DNA of 9,119 nt from Tardiphaga sp. (GCA_028290765.1 JAQGJF010000442.1:1-9119); one strand, 5' to 3'; counted from the stretch's first letter, positions 1-6,805 are shown. Notes: generated by a model not told the origin, from the letters alone. Made by a program: numbers and translations.

Positions 1-399
1 CCGGCAGATATCGCTCAGCACCGCCTCCTGTGAAATGTCCTTGTCGTCGCCCCAATAGGCCTGGAACAACGCGCGCGCGAACGGCAGCATCTCCTGTCCC
101 AGCCAGATGCAGCCGCGCATCGCCTTGACGCTGTTCACCGGAAACACCGTCGGCGGCATCTTGATCGCGAGCCCGGCGGAGCGCGCCCAATCCTCCAGGT
201 CCTTCTTCATGTAGCGCGCCTTCAGCGGCACCGGCGTCTCGCGCGAGGCATAGACGCTGGGATTGACACTATTGAAAATGCCGCCGACCAGGATCGGCCG
301 CCACGAAATCTCGGCGGAAAATTCCTTTGCGAGCGGCTGGATGTTGTGGAAGGCGAGATAGGTCCAGGGACTGGAGCAGTCAAAGAAGAATTCGATCAT
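1..399 (-). CDS. 2-hydroxychromene-2-carboxylate isomerase-like protein (DsbA/kappa-GST fold), 3' end outside window
   Basis: The first 133 codons are present, starting with the ATG at 399-397; the frame is open to the left edge, so the C-terminus is missing. The N-terminus has beta strand 1 followed by D7-C-S-S-P-W-T-Y-L-A, the family's active-site region. Ser10, just before Pro11, matches the catalytic serine of kappa-class GSTs and NahD-type isomerases. WRPILVGGIF (about 38-47) and FPVNSVKAMRG (about 88-98) are also family-typical. Known members are GSH-dependent isomerases of naphthalene or polyaromatic breakdown, but most genomic copies have no proven substrate. The start is supported by AGGA about 8 nt upstream on the minus strand. 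The gene lies 117 bp downstream of a GST gene on the same strand, so both neighbours are glutathione-linked. The family call is firm; the reaction is inferred. Confidence 0.88.
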   Translation of the reverse strand, partial: MIEFFFDCSSPWTYLAFHNIQPLAKEFSAEISWRPILVGGIFNSVNPSVYASRETPVPLKARYMKKDLEDWARSAGLAIKMPPTVFPVNSVKAMRGCIWLGQEMLPFARALFQAYWGDDKDISQEAVLSDICR

Positions 400-430
400 G
401 GCGTTTCCTTTGGTTTCTTATCGGGCGGAC

Positions 431-487
431 AAAAATGGTCGTCATTCCGGGGCGTGAGCAGCGAAAGCTGTAAGCGAACCCGGAATG
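431..487 (-). terminator. Possible intrinsic terminator for the GST gene, built on the palindromic repeat
   Basis: On the minus strand, 30 bp past the GST stop codon, the 9-bp GC-rich inverted pair (487-479 with 451-443) is followed after about 7 nt by five T residues (435-431). The loop is long (27 nt, with its own 4-bp hairpin), and the T-run is short and set back from the stem, so this is a weak candidate. If it works, it would separate GST transcription from the downstream isomerase gene. Confidence 0.3.
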
Positions 488-503
488 AGGAAATCTGGGT
501 TCG
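439..503. repeat. Intergenic palindromic repeat of Bradyrhizobium/Rhodopseudomonas type, apparently a degenerate or partial copy
   Basis: The element fills most of the gap between the GST and isomerase genes. An exact 9-bp inverted pair, CATTCCGGG at 443-451 and CCCGGAATG at 479-487, encloses a small hairpin, CAGC-GAAA-GCTG, at 459-470. A second hairpin uses 475-484 (CGAACCCGGA) and 494-503 (TCTGGGTTCG), with ten pairs including one G-T and a 9-nt loop. It shares bases with the first, so the two folds exclude each other. From memory, complete copies in these genera have an additional outer arm ending in GGAATGACG, which is not seen here, so this copy looks truncated or decayed. The structure is read directly from the sequence; the family assignment is from recall. 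Confidence 0.6.
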
Positions 504-516
504 TGCATTTGAGCCA

Positions 517-1218
517 TCATTGCTGCGCCGAATGCGCCGGTGCGTCGACGCCGAACATGATCTTGCGCGCCTGTTCGTCCATCGGCGCAACAGCCGCTTT
601 GCCGACAGCAAGGCCGGCCTGCAGCTTTGGCCGCGCCCGCAGCAGAGCGTACCAGCGTTTCACATGGGGGAAATCGTCCAGCGTCAGCCCTTGCGCCTTG
701 TGGGTCATGATCCATGGAAAGCACGCCATGTCGGCGATGGAATAGTCGCCGGCGATGTAGTCGCGGCCTTCGCCGAGATGGGCGTCGAGCACGCCGTAGA
801 GCCGCCTGGCTTCGCGGCCATAGCGGTCGATCGCATAGGGAATCTTCTCCGGCGCATAGAGCAAGAAATGGCCGTTCTGGCCGAGCATCGGGCCGAGCCC
901 GCCCATCTGCCACATCAGCCATTGCATCACGTCGACCCGCGCCCGCATTTCCCGCGGCATGAATTTTCCGGCCTTCTCCGCCAGGTAGATCAGGATGGCG
1001 CCGCTCTCGAACATCGCAACCGGCTCGCCACCGTCGGCCGGCGCGCGATCGACGATCGCCGGCATCCGGCCATTCGGACTCAGCTTGAGGAACTCTGGTT
1101 GGTGCTGATCGCCGCGTCCGAGCTGCATCGGATGCACGGTATACGGCAGGCCACATTCCTCCAGCATGATCGTGATTTTCCAGCCGTTCGGCGTCGGCGC
1201 GTAATGCAGGTCGATCAT
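517..1218 (-). CDS. yfcG: Nu-class glutathione S-transferase, YfcG-like disulfide-bond oxidoreductase
   Basis: The 233-residue protein matches, from memory, E. coli YfcG almost from end to end. The N-terminal thioredoxin-fold domain has the active-site stretch T9-P-N11-G-W-K. The Nu class uses Thr9 and Asn11 to hold GSSG or GSH instead of a catalytic Cys, Ser or Tyr. M52-P53-A-I-V-D carries the cis-proline and E71-S72-G-A-I the gamma-glutamyl-binding pair. The all-helical C-terminal domain includes GGLGPMLGQN (106-115) and the S160-x-x-D163 N-capping box. YfcG has high disulfide reductase activity with GSH and low classical transferase activity; a cytosolic thiol-redox role is inferred here. 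Length is normal. The start has a GGGGGA run about 6 nt upstream. It diverges from the methionine-synthase-like gene over a 142-bp gap. Confidence 0.93.
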   Translation of the reverse strand: MIDLHYAPTPNGWKITIMLEECGLPYTVHPMQLGRGDQHQPEFLKLSPNGRMPAIVDRAPADGGEPVAMFESGAILIYLAEKAGKFMPREMRARVDVMQWLMWQMGGLGPMLGQNGHFLLYAPEKIPYAIDRYGREARRLYGVLDAHLGEGRDYIAGDYSIADMACFPWIMTHKAQGLTLDDFPHVKRWYALLRARPKLQAGLAVGKAAVAPMDEQARKIMFGVDAPAHSAQQ

Positions 1219-1360
1219 CGGGATCCCCCGGAGGTGGTATTTTCCGCAATCCTAGCCCTGCCTTCCGCCCGACGCCAATGGCCAGGCAGGTCGGCCATGT
1301 ACGCCGGCGCGGGGACATGGCAGATAGGAGCCAAATCAGGAAGCACCGGGAGGACCCATC
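1219..1360. promoter_or_regulatory. Divergent intergenic region between the GST and methionine-synthase-like genes
   Basis: This 142-bp gap must hold the promoters of both divergent genes, but I find no convincing -35/-10 pair. It contains an exact 6-bp inverted pair, ATGGCC-N9-GGCCAT, at 1278-1298, which could be an operator or chance in GC-rich DNA. The rightward gene has a good ribosome binding site, GGGAGG at 1348-1353, 7 nt before its ATG. The stretch is too short and lacks the features of a cobalamin riboswitch, and I could not recognise a SAM riboswitch. Confidence 0.4.
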
Positions 1361-2383
1361 ATGCTGTTCCCAACCACGATCGCCGGCTCGCTGCCGAAGC
1401 CGGAATGGCTGGCCGAGCCCAACAAATTGTGGGCGCCCTGGAAATCGTCTGGCGACGAGCTGGTGAACGCCAAACGCGACGCCACGCTGCTGGCGGTGAA
1501 ACTGCAGGAAGATGCCGGTGTCGACATCGTCACCGAGGGCGAGCAGGCGCGGCAGCATTTCGTTCATGGCTTTCTCGAAAACATCGAAGGCATCGACTTC
1601 GCCCACAAGGTCGAGATGGGCATCCGCAAGGACCGCTACAAAGCCATGGTGCCGCAGGTGGTGGCGCCGCTGCGGCTGAAGGGCCGCGTCCATGCCTTCG
1701 AGGCCCGTACCGCCCGCGCCCACACCGCGCACAAACTGAAATTCACCCTGCCCGGCCCGATGACCATCATCGACACCATCTCCGACAGCTATTATGGCGA
1801 CCGCGTGAAAATGGCATTCGCCTTTGCCGAACTGCTCAACCAGGAAGCCAAGGCCTTGCAGGCCGACGGCGTCGACGTGGTGCAGTTCGACGAGCCCGCC
1901 TTCAACGTCTACATGGACGAGGTCAAGGATTGGGGCATCAAGGCGCTGGAACGCGCCGCCGAAGGCCTCACTTGCGCCACCGCCGTCCACATCTGCTACG
2001 GCTATGGCATCAAGGCCAACACCGACTGGAAACAGACCCTGGGCGGCGAGTGGCGCCAATACGAGGATATTTTCCCGGCGATCTCGGCAAGCCCGATCCA
2101 GCAGGTGGCGATCGAATGCCGCAATTCGAAGGTGCCGCTGGAATTGCTCGGCCTACTCGACGGCAAGGTGATCCAGGCCGGCGTCATCGATGTCGCCAGC
2201 GACGTTGTCGAGACCGCCGAGGATGTCGCCCGGGTGATCGGGGACGTCATGCAGTTCGTGCCGAAGCAGAACATCGTGGCCACCACCAATTGCGGCATGG
2301 CGCCGATGCATCGCGACATCGCGCAAGCCAAGCTGATGGCGCTCGGTGCCGGCGCGAAGCTGGCACGGAAGCAGTTCGGGTGA
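1361..2383 (+). CDS. Single-domain methionine synthase-like protein (MetE C-terminal/vitamin B12-independent catalytic fold)
   Basis: The 340-residue TIM-barrel protein corresponds to the C-terminal catalytic half of MetE (about 750 residues). It begins with TTIAGSLPKPEWL, typical of short methionine synthases, followed by TEGEQAR (58-64) and QFDEPAF (175-181), whose Asp178 fits the homocysteine amino-group ligand. The zinc site is complete: His210-x-Cys212, Glu252 (ECRN) and Cys311 (TNCGM). The likely reaction is methyl transfer to a zinc-bound thiolate, homocysteine in MetE. Without the N-terminal half it probably cannot use polyglutamyl methyltetrahydrofolate as MetE does. Short relatives include the core-MetE/Mes families, which use other methyl donors or need partners such as MesX, and coenzyme M transferases of epoxide metabolism. 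No partner gene is visible. The start is set by GGGAGG 7 nt upstream. Family call strong; substrate open. Confidence 0.88.
   Translation: MLFPTTIAGSLPKPEWLAEPNKLWAPWKSSGDELVNAKRDATLLAVKLQEDAGVDIVTEGEQARQHFVHGFLENIEGIDFAHKVEMGIRKDRYKAMVPQVVAPLRLKGRVHAFEARTARAHTAHKLKFTLPGPMTIIDTISDSYYGDRVKMAFAFAELLNQEAKALQADGVDVVQFDEPAFNVYMDEVKDWGIKALERAAEGLTCATAVHICYGYGIKANTDWKQTLGGEWRQYEDIFPAISASPIQQVAIECRNSKVPLELLGLLDGKVIQAGVIDVASDVVETAEDVARVIGDVMQFVPKQNIVATTNCGMAPMHRDIAQAKLMALGAGAKLARKQFG
2346..2366 (+). other. 8-bp stem-loop at the 3' end of the methionine-synthase-like gene
   Basis: GTGCCGGC (2346-2353) pairs with GCTGGCAC (2359-2366) around a 5-nt loop, giving seven Watson-Crick pairs and one G-U pair. 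It sits 15 bp before the stop codon. No T-run follows, so it is not a standard intrinsic terminator. Because only 3 bp separate the convergent stop codons here, any end signal must lie inside a gene, which makes the hairpin worth noting. It may be chance in coding DNA. Confidence 0.25.
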
Positions 2384-2386
2384 GAC

Positions 2387-2701
2387 TCAGCCGGACTTGG
2401 CCTTCACCTCGACCAGCACGTTGCTGTAATCCCAGTCGCTGATGTTGTAGAGCTCGTGCGGAATGCCGGGCTCGCGCCATAATGCCTCGCCGGGATTCTC
2501 CGCCGTCTCTTTCTCGCGGCCATCGTCGAAAATCATCTTGTTCTTGCCCTTGGTGAGCGGAACCACCAAATAGGGCAGAAGGTGCTGGTGCCAGGGTTGA
2601 CGCCCGCCCGGCTTGAGCGTGAGGCTCCAGACCCGGATATCGTCGTTCTCGAAGATGATCTTGTCGCCGATCGGACCGAGTTCGCGTGGCGTGGATGTCA
2701 T
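2387..2701 (-). CDS. Small single-domain cupin protein
   Basis: This 104-residue protein is one beta-barrel cupin domain and the last gene of the minus-strand operon. Cupin motif 1 is seen as P31-G-G-R-Q-P-W-H38-Q-H40 followed by L-L-P-Y; the usual motif-1 glutamate is not visible at its expected place, where Tyr44 lies. Motif 2 is G71-E-A-L-W-R-E-P-G-I-P-H82-E-L-Y-N86. Three histidines could therefore bind a metal. Small cupins in catabolic operons act as dioxygenases, isomerases or ligand-binding accessory proteins; which applies here cannot be said. The frame is open up to 2764, but I chose the ATG at 2701 because GGAG lies 8 nt upstream and the longer form would overlap the monooxygenase gene by 44 bp. 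With this start the gap to that gene is 19 bp. Confidence 0.85.
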   Translation of the reverse strand: MTSTPRELGPIGDKIIFENDDIRVWSLTLKPGGRQPWHQHLLPYLVVPLTKGKNKMIFDDGREKETAENPGEALWREPGIPHELYNISDWDYSNVLVEVKAKSG

Positions 2702-2720
2702 CAGAAGGCTCCGCAGTAGT

Positions 2721-4289
2721 TCATGAGGCGATGCTTGTTGCCGCCGGGGCGACGATTCGATCATAGATCTGCCCGATCAGATTATCCCTGATCGGCACCA
2801 TCGCCGCGACGTGATCGTCGGGACGCACCAGTACCACGGTGTCGTGCTCGCAGCCGATACGAAGCCGTAGCCGGTCGCCGACATCGAACAGCGAGCGGTC
2901 GCGAACGCCGGAGTCGAGCGGCGCGTCCCGCCGCGAGACGATCAAATGTTTCAGGCCGGGCCGGTCCGCCGGCAGCGCCGGACGGCGGCGCGGGTCAGTG
3001 AAATACAAAGCGAGGAACGTGTCGTCGGTCAACCGATGCAGCCGGACCGGCTTGCCGTCCGACCCGTGCAATTCAAAATCGGGCATGCGATCACCGACGC
3101 GCAGGGCGTCGCGCGATGTTTTCACCATTGACCAGTCGCCAGACTGGTCGACGTCGAGCCGGACGCCCAGCATCGTCCGGGTCATGGCATTGGCCCATGC
3201 ATCGCCGGACATCGCCTTGATCTGATCCTTTTGCCCGAGCATGTATTTGCGGCCGGCTTCGGCCATTTCGCCGGACCCCATGGCCGCGACCGGATGCTGC
3301 TCGCGGGCGTAGCCGTCGAGCAGTCCCTCCCCGGCCCAGCCCCGCGCCACCCATGCCAGCCGCCACGGCAGGCTGATCGCGTCGAGGATGCCGGTGTTCA
3401 GCCCCAGCGCCCACATCGGCGTGATCAGATGCGCCGCGTCTCCCATCAGGAAGACATTTCCCGAACGCCACTTGGTGGCGATGCGGTGGTGGATCCGATA
3501 CAGGATCGTGTTGAGGATCTCGATGTCGTCGACCGGTCCGATGAATTTCAGCACCTTGGCCTTGAGTTCGTCGCGCGAGGGCTCCTCCACATCCGGCGGC
3601 AGCGGAAACAGGAAGCGCCAGCAATGCGGCTGCCGTACCAATATCATCCATTCGTCGGGATCGGCGAAATAGGCCAGATACGGGTAGTCGCGCGGATTGG
3701 CGATGTCGAGATCGACGCGCACGTCGACCAGCAGATTGCGCGCCGCCAGCGACTCGCCTTCGACGCCGATGTTGAGCTGGGAGCGGATCGTGCTGCGTCC
3801 GCCGTCGCAGGCCAGCAGATACGATCCTTCGACCGTGCGCGGACCGGACGGGGTTTCGAAGGTCGCCGAGACGCCGCCCGGCTCCTGCGTGAAGCTGGCG
3901 AGGCGATGCTGCAGCAGCACCGATCCCGCCGCACGATCCTCAATCGCCTGGTGCAGGATCGGCTCCAGATGATGCTGCGGCAGATTGATCACGAAGGGAT
4001 ATTGCGTCTCCTGTTCGAGCAAGGCCGTCTGCACCGAGGGCCGCTCGGTGCCGGTGGCGCGTTCGATATCGCCGATCTGGTCGACACGCAGCGCCTTGGC
4101 CAGCACCTCGTCGGCCACGTCGTAACGGCGAAACGCTTCGAGGGTCCGGGTCAGGATGGTGCCGGCCTTGGTGTCGCTCGACAGCGAACCGTCCTCCTCG
4201 AACAGCAGGAACGGCAGACCGTAAAACTTCAGCGCGAGCGCGGTGGTGAGACCGACCGGTCCGGCGCCGACAATCAGGATGGGCTTCAT
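2721..4289 (-). CDS. FAD-dependent aromatic-ring monooxygenase (PheA/TfdB-type, p-hydroxybenzoate hydroxylase fold)
   Basis: The 522-residue protein is a class A flavoprotein hydroxylase, which uses NAD(P)H and O2 to hydroxylate phenolic or related rings in the cytosol. The N-terminal Rossmann motif is V7-G8-A-G-P-V-G13, with E31/E32 at the end of the second strand. The conserved DG motif is C161-D162-G163-G-R-S-T-I-R, and the second FAD motif is F280-L-M-G283-D284-A-A-H-L-I-T-P. G-L-N-T-G (296-300) follows, as in PheA, TfdB and MhpA relatives. Residues about 395-515 form the C-terminal thioredoxin-like domain without a CxxC pair, usual in this group. Length fits the family. The start lies 15 bp after the SDR stop codon, with only a weak ribosome site (GCGAGCG). 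Gene order suggests joint action with the SDR and cupin on an imported compound. The exact substrate is not deducible. Confidence 0.93.
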   Translation of the reverse strand: MKPILIVGAGPVGLTTALALKFYGLPFLLFEEDGSLSSDTKAGTILTRTLEAFRRYDVADEVLAKALRVDQIGDIERATGTERPSVQTALLEQETQYPFVINLPQHHLEPILHQAIEDRAAGSVLLQHRLASFTQEPGGVSATFETPSGPRTVEGSYLLACDGGRSTIRSQLNIGVEGESLAARNLLVDVRVDLDIANPRDYPYLAYFADPDEWMILVRQPHCWRFLFPLPPDVEEPSRDELKAKVLKFIGPVDDIEILNTILYRIHHRIATKWRSGNVFLMGDAAHLITPMWALGLNTGILDAISLPWRLAWVARGWAGEGLLDGYAREQHPVAAMGSGEMAEAGRKYMLGQKDQIKAMSGDAWANAMTRTMLGVRLDVDQSGDWSMVKTSRDALRVGDRMPDFELHGSDGKPVRLHRLTDDTFLALYFTDPRRRPALPADRPGLKHLIVSRRDAPLDSGVRDRSLFDVGDRLRLRIGCEHDTVVLVRPDDHVAAMVPIRDNLIGQIYDRIVAPAATSIAS

Positions 4290-4304
4290 CGCACGCTCGC
4301 TGCT

Positions 4305-5048
4305 CTAAGAGTCCTCATCCGCGGAGTAAGCCGTGTCGCGGCTCAGGATCGACGCGGTCATGGTCGCGGCATCGGACAACAGGAACATCAGCGGGCCGAC
4401 CACGTCGCGCGGCTGTCCCACGCCGAGAGAAGCCTTCCAGTTGGCGTCGTCAGCGCCGGCATTGGCGGCGCGGTACTGCGGAGTGTCGATCACACCAGGC
4501 GAAATCAGATTGAACCTGATCCGATATTGCGCCACTTCCTTGGCGGCACTTTTGACAAATCCGATCAGGCCGCCCTTGCTGGCAGCGTAGGCGGAGGCTT
4601 GCGGCCAGCCCTGGTGCGCCAATCCCGACGAGAACGCGACGATGGCGCCGCGCCGGCGCGCGATCATGCCCTTGACGACGGCCTGGTAGCACCACACCAC
4701 GCCGTCAAGGTTGATGCGCAGCACGCGCGTCCACTCTTCCGCCGGCATCTCGTGGACCGCCATGCGGGGTTGGATCGCCGCGCTGCAGACGAGGCCGTCG
4801 ATATGACCGAACTCGCGCTCGATCGCGGCAAAGGCGCTGAACACCTCGGCTCGGTCGCCGACGTCGAGGTGCCTGCACGATATCAACGGGCTCGTTGCGG
4901 CGGCGGCTTCCATCGCCGGCCGGTCGAGATCGAGGATGACGACGCGCCCGCCGGCTTGCGCCGCGGCTTCCGCCAGCGCGCGCCCGATCCCGTTGGCGCC
5001 GCCGGTGATGACGATCACGCTGTCGTCGAAATTGAAATGCGCGCGCAT
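4305..5048 (-). CDS. SDR-family NAD(P)-dependent oxidoreductase
   Basis: This is a 247-residue classical short-chain dehydrogenase/reductase. The cofactor motif is T15-G-G-A-N-G-I-G22, and Asp40 at the end of the second strand (VVILDLD) points to NAD(H). H60-L-D62-V fits the adenine-binding Asp. The usual NNAG is replaced by C88-S-A-A91. The catalytic tetrad is N113, S140 or S141, Y154 and K158 (YAASK). S183-P-G-V-I-D-T-P follows, as normal. It probably oxidises or reduces an alcohol or ketone intermediate of the pathway served by the neighbouring monooxygenase. The ATG at 5048 comes 2 bp after the permease stop codon, with GGAG about 11 nt upstream in the permease gene, so coupled translation is likely. 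The frame stays open far upstream, but that part lies across the clear permease gene and is not coding. Confidence 0.93.
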   Translation of the reverse strand: MRAHFNFDDSVIVITGGANGIGRALAEAAAQAGGRVVILDLDRPAMEAAAATSPLISCRHLDVGDRAEVFSAFAAIEREFGHIDGLVCSAAIQPRMAVHEMPAEEWTRVLRINLDGVVWCYQAVVKGMIARRRGAIVAFSSGLAHQGWPQASAYAASKGGLIGFVKSAAKEVAQYRIRFNLISPGVIDTPQYRAANAGADDANWKASLGVGQPRDVVGPLMFLLSDAATMTASILSRDTAYSADEDS

Positions 5049-5050
5049 GC

Positions 5051-5818
5051 TCAAGGCTTCTCCGGCAATGGCGGCAGCCAGTCCGCCACCAGAACTTCCA
5101 CGCCCTCGACCAAAAGGTAACTGAACACACCCAGCATCGAGAGCGCGAACAGGGCGGCAAAGGCCAGCGGCGTATCGAGCTGGGACGTGGCGCTCAGCAG
5201 CAGGAACCCCAGCCCCTCGCTCGAACTGACGAATTCGCCGATCACGGCGCCGATCACCGCCAGCGTCATCGCCACCTTGGCACCGGTCAGCACGAACGGC
5301 AGCGCCGCCGGAAACTGGACTTTCAGGAATATCTGCCAGGGCGTGGCGCGCAGGCTGTGGGCGAGTTCGAGCAATTCCCGCGGCGTCGACCGCAGACCCG
5401 CGGTGGTGTCGACGATGATCGGGAAGAAGGCGACCAGCCAGACGATCGCCAGCTTGGATTCGATGCCGGTGCCGAGCCAGATCATCACGATCGGCGCCAG
5501 CGCGACTTTCGGCACCGACTGCAGCGCCACCAGCAGTGGGTAGAACATCAGGTTCAGCGGGCGCGAATTGGCTATCGCCACGGCGATCGGCAATCCGATC
5601 GCCAGAGCCAGTAGAAAGCCATAGATGGTTTCCTTGAAGGTGATCCAGCCTTCGCTGACCAGCAGGTCGAACCGGCCGATGAAGGCGCGAACCACCTTGT
5701 CGGGCGTCGGCAGCACCACCGTCGGCAAATTGCCGAGCCAGCAGATCAGGATCCAGGCCGCGACGATCAGCGCGATGCCCGCGAGCGGATAACCCAGGCG
5801 TGACAGATGGCGGTTCAT
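5051..5818 (-). CDS. ABC transporter permease, SsuC/TauC/nitrate-taurine type
   Basis: The 255-residue inner-membrane protein has about six hydrophobic segments, near residues 10-29, 66-86, 96-116, 123-140, 180-197 and 218-240. The cytoplasmic loop at 151-174 (ELAHSLRATPWQ...FPAALP) is the EAA loop that contacts the ATPase. The phrases LPTPDKVV (35-42), SVPKVALAPI (101-110) and IWLGTGIESK (113-122) are typical of the SsuC/TauC/ThiX family, which imports sulfonates, taurine, nitrate, pyrimidine precursors and, in many soil bacteria, aromatic acids. Its ATG overlaps the ATPase stop codon as ATGA, showing tight translational coupling. The frame remains open upstream to 6790, but only the part from 5818 reads as permease. 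The likely partners are the ATPase just upstream and the divergent NMT1-type binding protein. Confidence 0.95.
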   Translation of the reverse strand: MNRHLSRLGYPLAGIALIVAAWILICWLGNLPTVVLPTPDKVVRAFIGRFDLLVSEGWITFKETIYGFLLALAIGLPIAVAIANSRPLNLMFYPLLVALQSVPKVALAPIVMIWLGTGIESKLAIVWLVAFFPIIVDTTAGLRSTPRELLELAHSLRATPWQIFLKVQFPAALPFVLTGAKVAMTLAVIGAVIGEFVSSSEGLGFLLLSATSQLDTPLAFAALFALSMLGVFSYLLVEGVEVLVADWLPPLPEKP

Positions 5819-6621
5819 CGGCCGGCATCCAGCAGTTCGGCGCCGGGCGGAATCACTCCAAGCGCTTCGCTCGCCGCCTGTTCGAGCGCCGTGAACGAGG
5901 GGCGGAAGCGAACCTGCTGCCCCCTCGGGTACGCCAGATCGATCGAGATTTCTCTGGCGACGCGCGCCGGGCGCTTGCTGAACACCAGCACCTTGTCGGA
6001 CAGATAGATCGCTTCCGAAATCGAATGGGTGACGAACAGAACCGTCGCCCCGGTTTCCCGGCGGATCCGCAACAGAAGATCGTTCATGTCGAGCCGCGTG
6101 AGCTCGTCGAGCGCGCCGAACGGCTCGTCCATCAGCAACAGCGCGGGCTGATGGATCAGCGCGCGGCACAGTGCCACGCGCTGCTGCATGCCGCCGGAGA
6201 GCTGGTGCGGCCGCGATTTGACGAATGCGGACAGTCCGACGAGGTCCAACAGCTCGGCCGCGCGATTGAGCGCCGCGGCGTCGCGACGCTTCAGGATTTC
6301 CATCGGAAACAGGACGTTGTCGATCACGCTGCGCCAGTGCATCAGGCTTGGGCTTTGAAAGACGAAACCGTAATCGCCGAGCGGCTCGCTGACGTCGCGC
6401 CCTCCGATCAGCACCGTTCCCGACGTTTTCGGAATCAGGCCAGCGATGATCCGCAGCAGCGTGGTCTTGCCGCAACCGCTGGGGCCGAGAAACGAAATCA
6501 GCTCGCCCTGCTCGAATTCGAAACTGGCATCGTCGAGCGCGACCACCGGTTCCTCGGCGGGCGACTTCAACTCGCCGGACGTGAAAACCTTTCTGACGTT
6601 CCTGACCGAGCCGAAAGCCAT
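5815..6621 (-). CDS. ABC transporter ATP-binding protein, SsuB/TauB/NrtD type
   Basis: The 268-residue nucleotide-binding subunit has all standard motifs: Walker A G46-P-S-G-C-G-K-T53, Q-loop Gln89 (FVFQSPSL), signature L141-S-G-G-M-Q-Q-R148, Walker B L161-L-L-M-D-E166, D-loop region GALD (169-172) and switch His199 (VTHS). FGALDELTR is typical of the nitrate/sulfonate/taurine import group. It hydrolyses ATP on the cytoplasmic face to drive uptake through the permease encoded by the next gene. It is the first gene of the five-gene minus-strand operon. The ATG at 6621 is chosen because the protein aligns with the family from there; the upstream GGAACGG is only a modest ribosome site. The C-terminal tail beyond about residue 230 (proline-arginine rich, then LEQAASEALG) is also usual for the group. 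Confidence 0.96.
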   Translation of the reverse strand: MAFGSVRNVRKVFTSGELKSPAEEPVVALDDASFEFEQGELISFLGPSGCGKTTLLRIIAGLIPKTSGTVLIGGRDVSEPLGDYGFVFQSPSLMHWRSVIDNVLFPMEILKRRDAAALNRAAELLDLVGLSAFVKSRPHQLSGGMQQRVALCRALIHQPALLLMDEPFGALDELTRLDMNDLLLRIRRETGATVLFVTHSISEAIYLSDKVLVFSKRPARVAREISIDLAYPRGQQVRFRPSFTALEQAASEALGVIPPGAELLDAGR

Positions 6622-6793
6622 CTGACCGTTCCGTGCTGCCTGTGAGACCTATCTGGCCCAAATCTTGCGTTTCAAACAGGGGAAACAATAGGATGGCGCA
6701 CGAAAACACGGCGGTTCGGGCGACAAGGCACCCGGCGTCGCCGGATGACAGCCGAAGGATGGTTCGACAATCCAAGCGCACGGCTCGCAAATT

Positions 6794-6805
6794 CGATGTA
6801 CATCG
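6794..6805. promoter_or_regulatory. 12-bp perfect palindrome, candidate operator
   Basis: CGATGTACATCG is a perfect palindrome at the left edge of the AT-rich island. It overlaps a possible rightward -35 element and lies 3 bp from a larger dyad at 6809-6830. The binding protein is unknown. Confidence 0.4.

Noticed and set aside
1219..1360. SAM or cobalamin riboswitch before the methionine-synthase-like gene
   Set aside because: The region is short, and I could not find the conserved B12-box or a SAM-II-like pseudoknot by eye; a covariance-model search would settle it.
380..2059. 559-codon open frame on the minus strand
   Set aside because: It overlaps the GST in another frame and is antisense to the methionine-synthase-like gene, both of which are well supported. 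No family features.
346..2442. 698-codon open frame on the plus strand
   Set aside because: It runs antisense to the isomerase and GST genes and out of frame through the methionine-synthase-like gene. It is rich in Arg, Ala and Gly with no recognisable domain, a usual artefact of GC-rich codon bias.
3231..5120. 629-codon open frame on the plus strand
   Set aside because: It is antisense to the monooxygenase and SDR genes; its low-complexity Arg/His/Gln-rich product has no domain, so it is a shadow frame.
4305..5828. A possible 507-residue fusion ending in the SDR
   Set aside because: The part upstream of 5048 is the permease gene read in the wrong frame. The permease frame has clear membrane segments and an EAA loop, so the open frame is accidental.
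5800..6645. 281-codon open frame on the plus strand
   Set aside because: It is antisense to the ABC ATPase, which has every catalytic motif.
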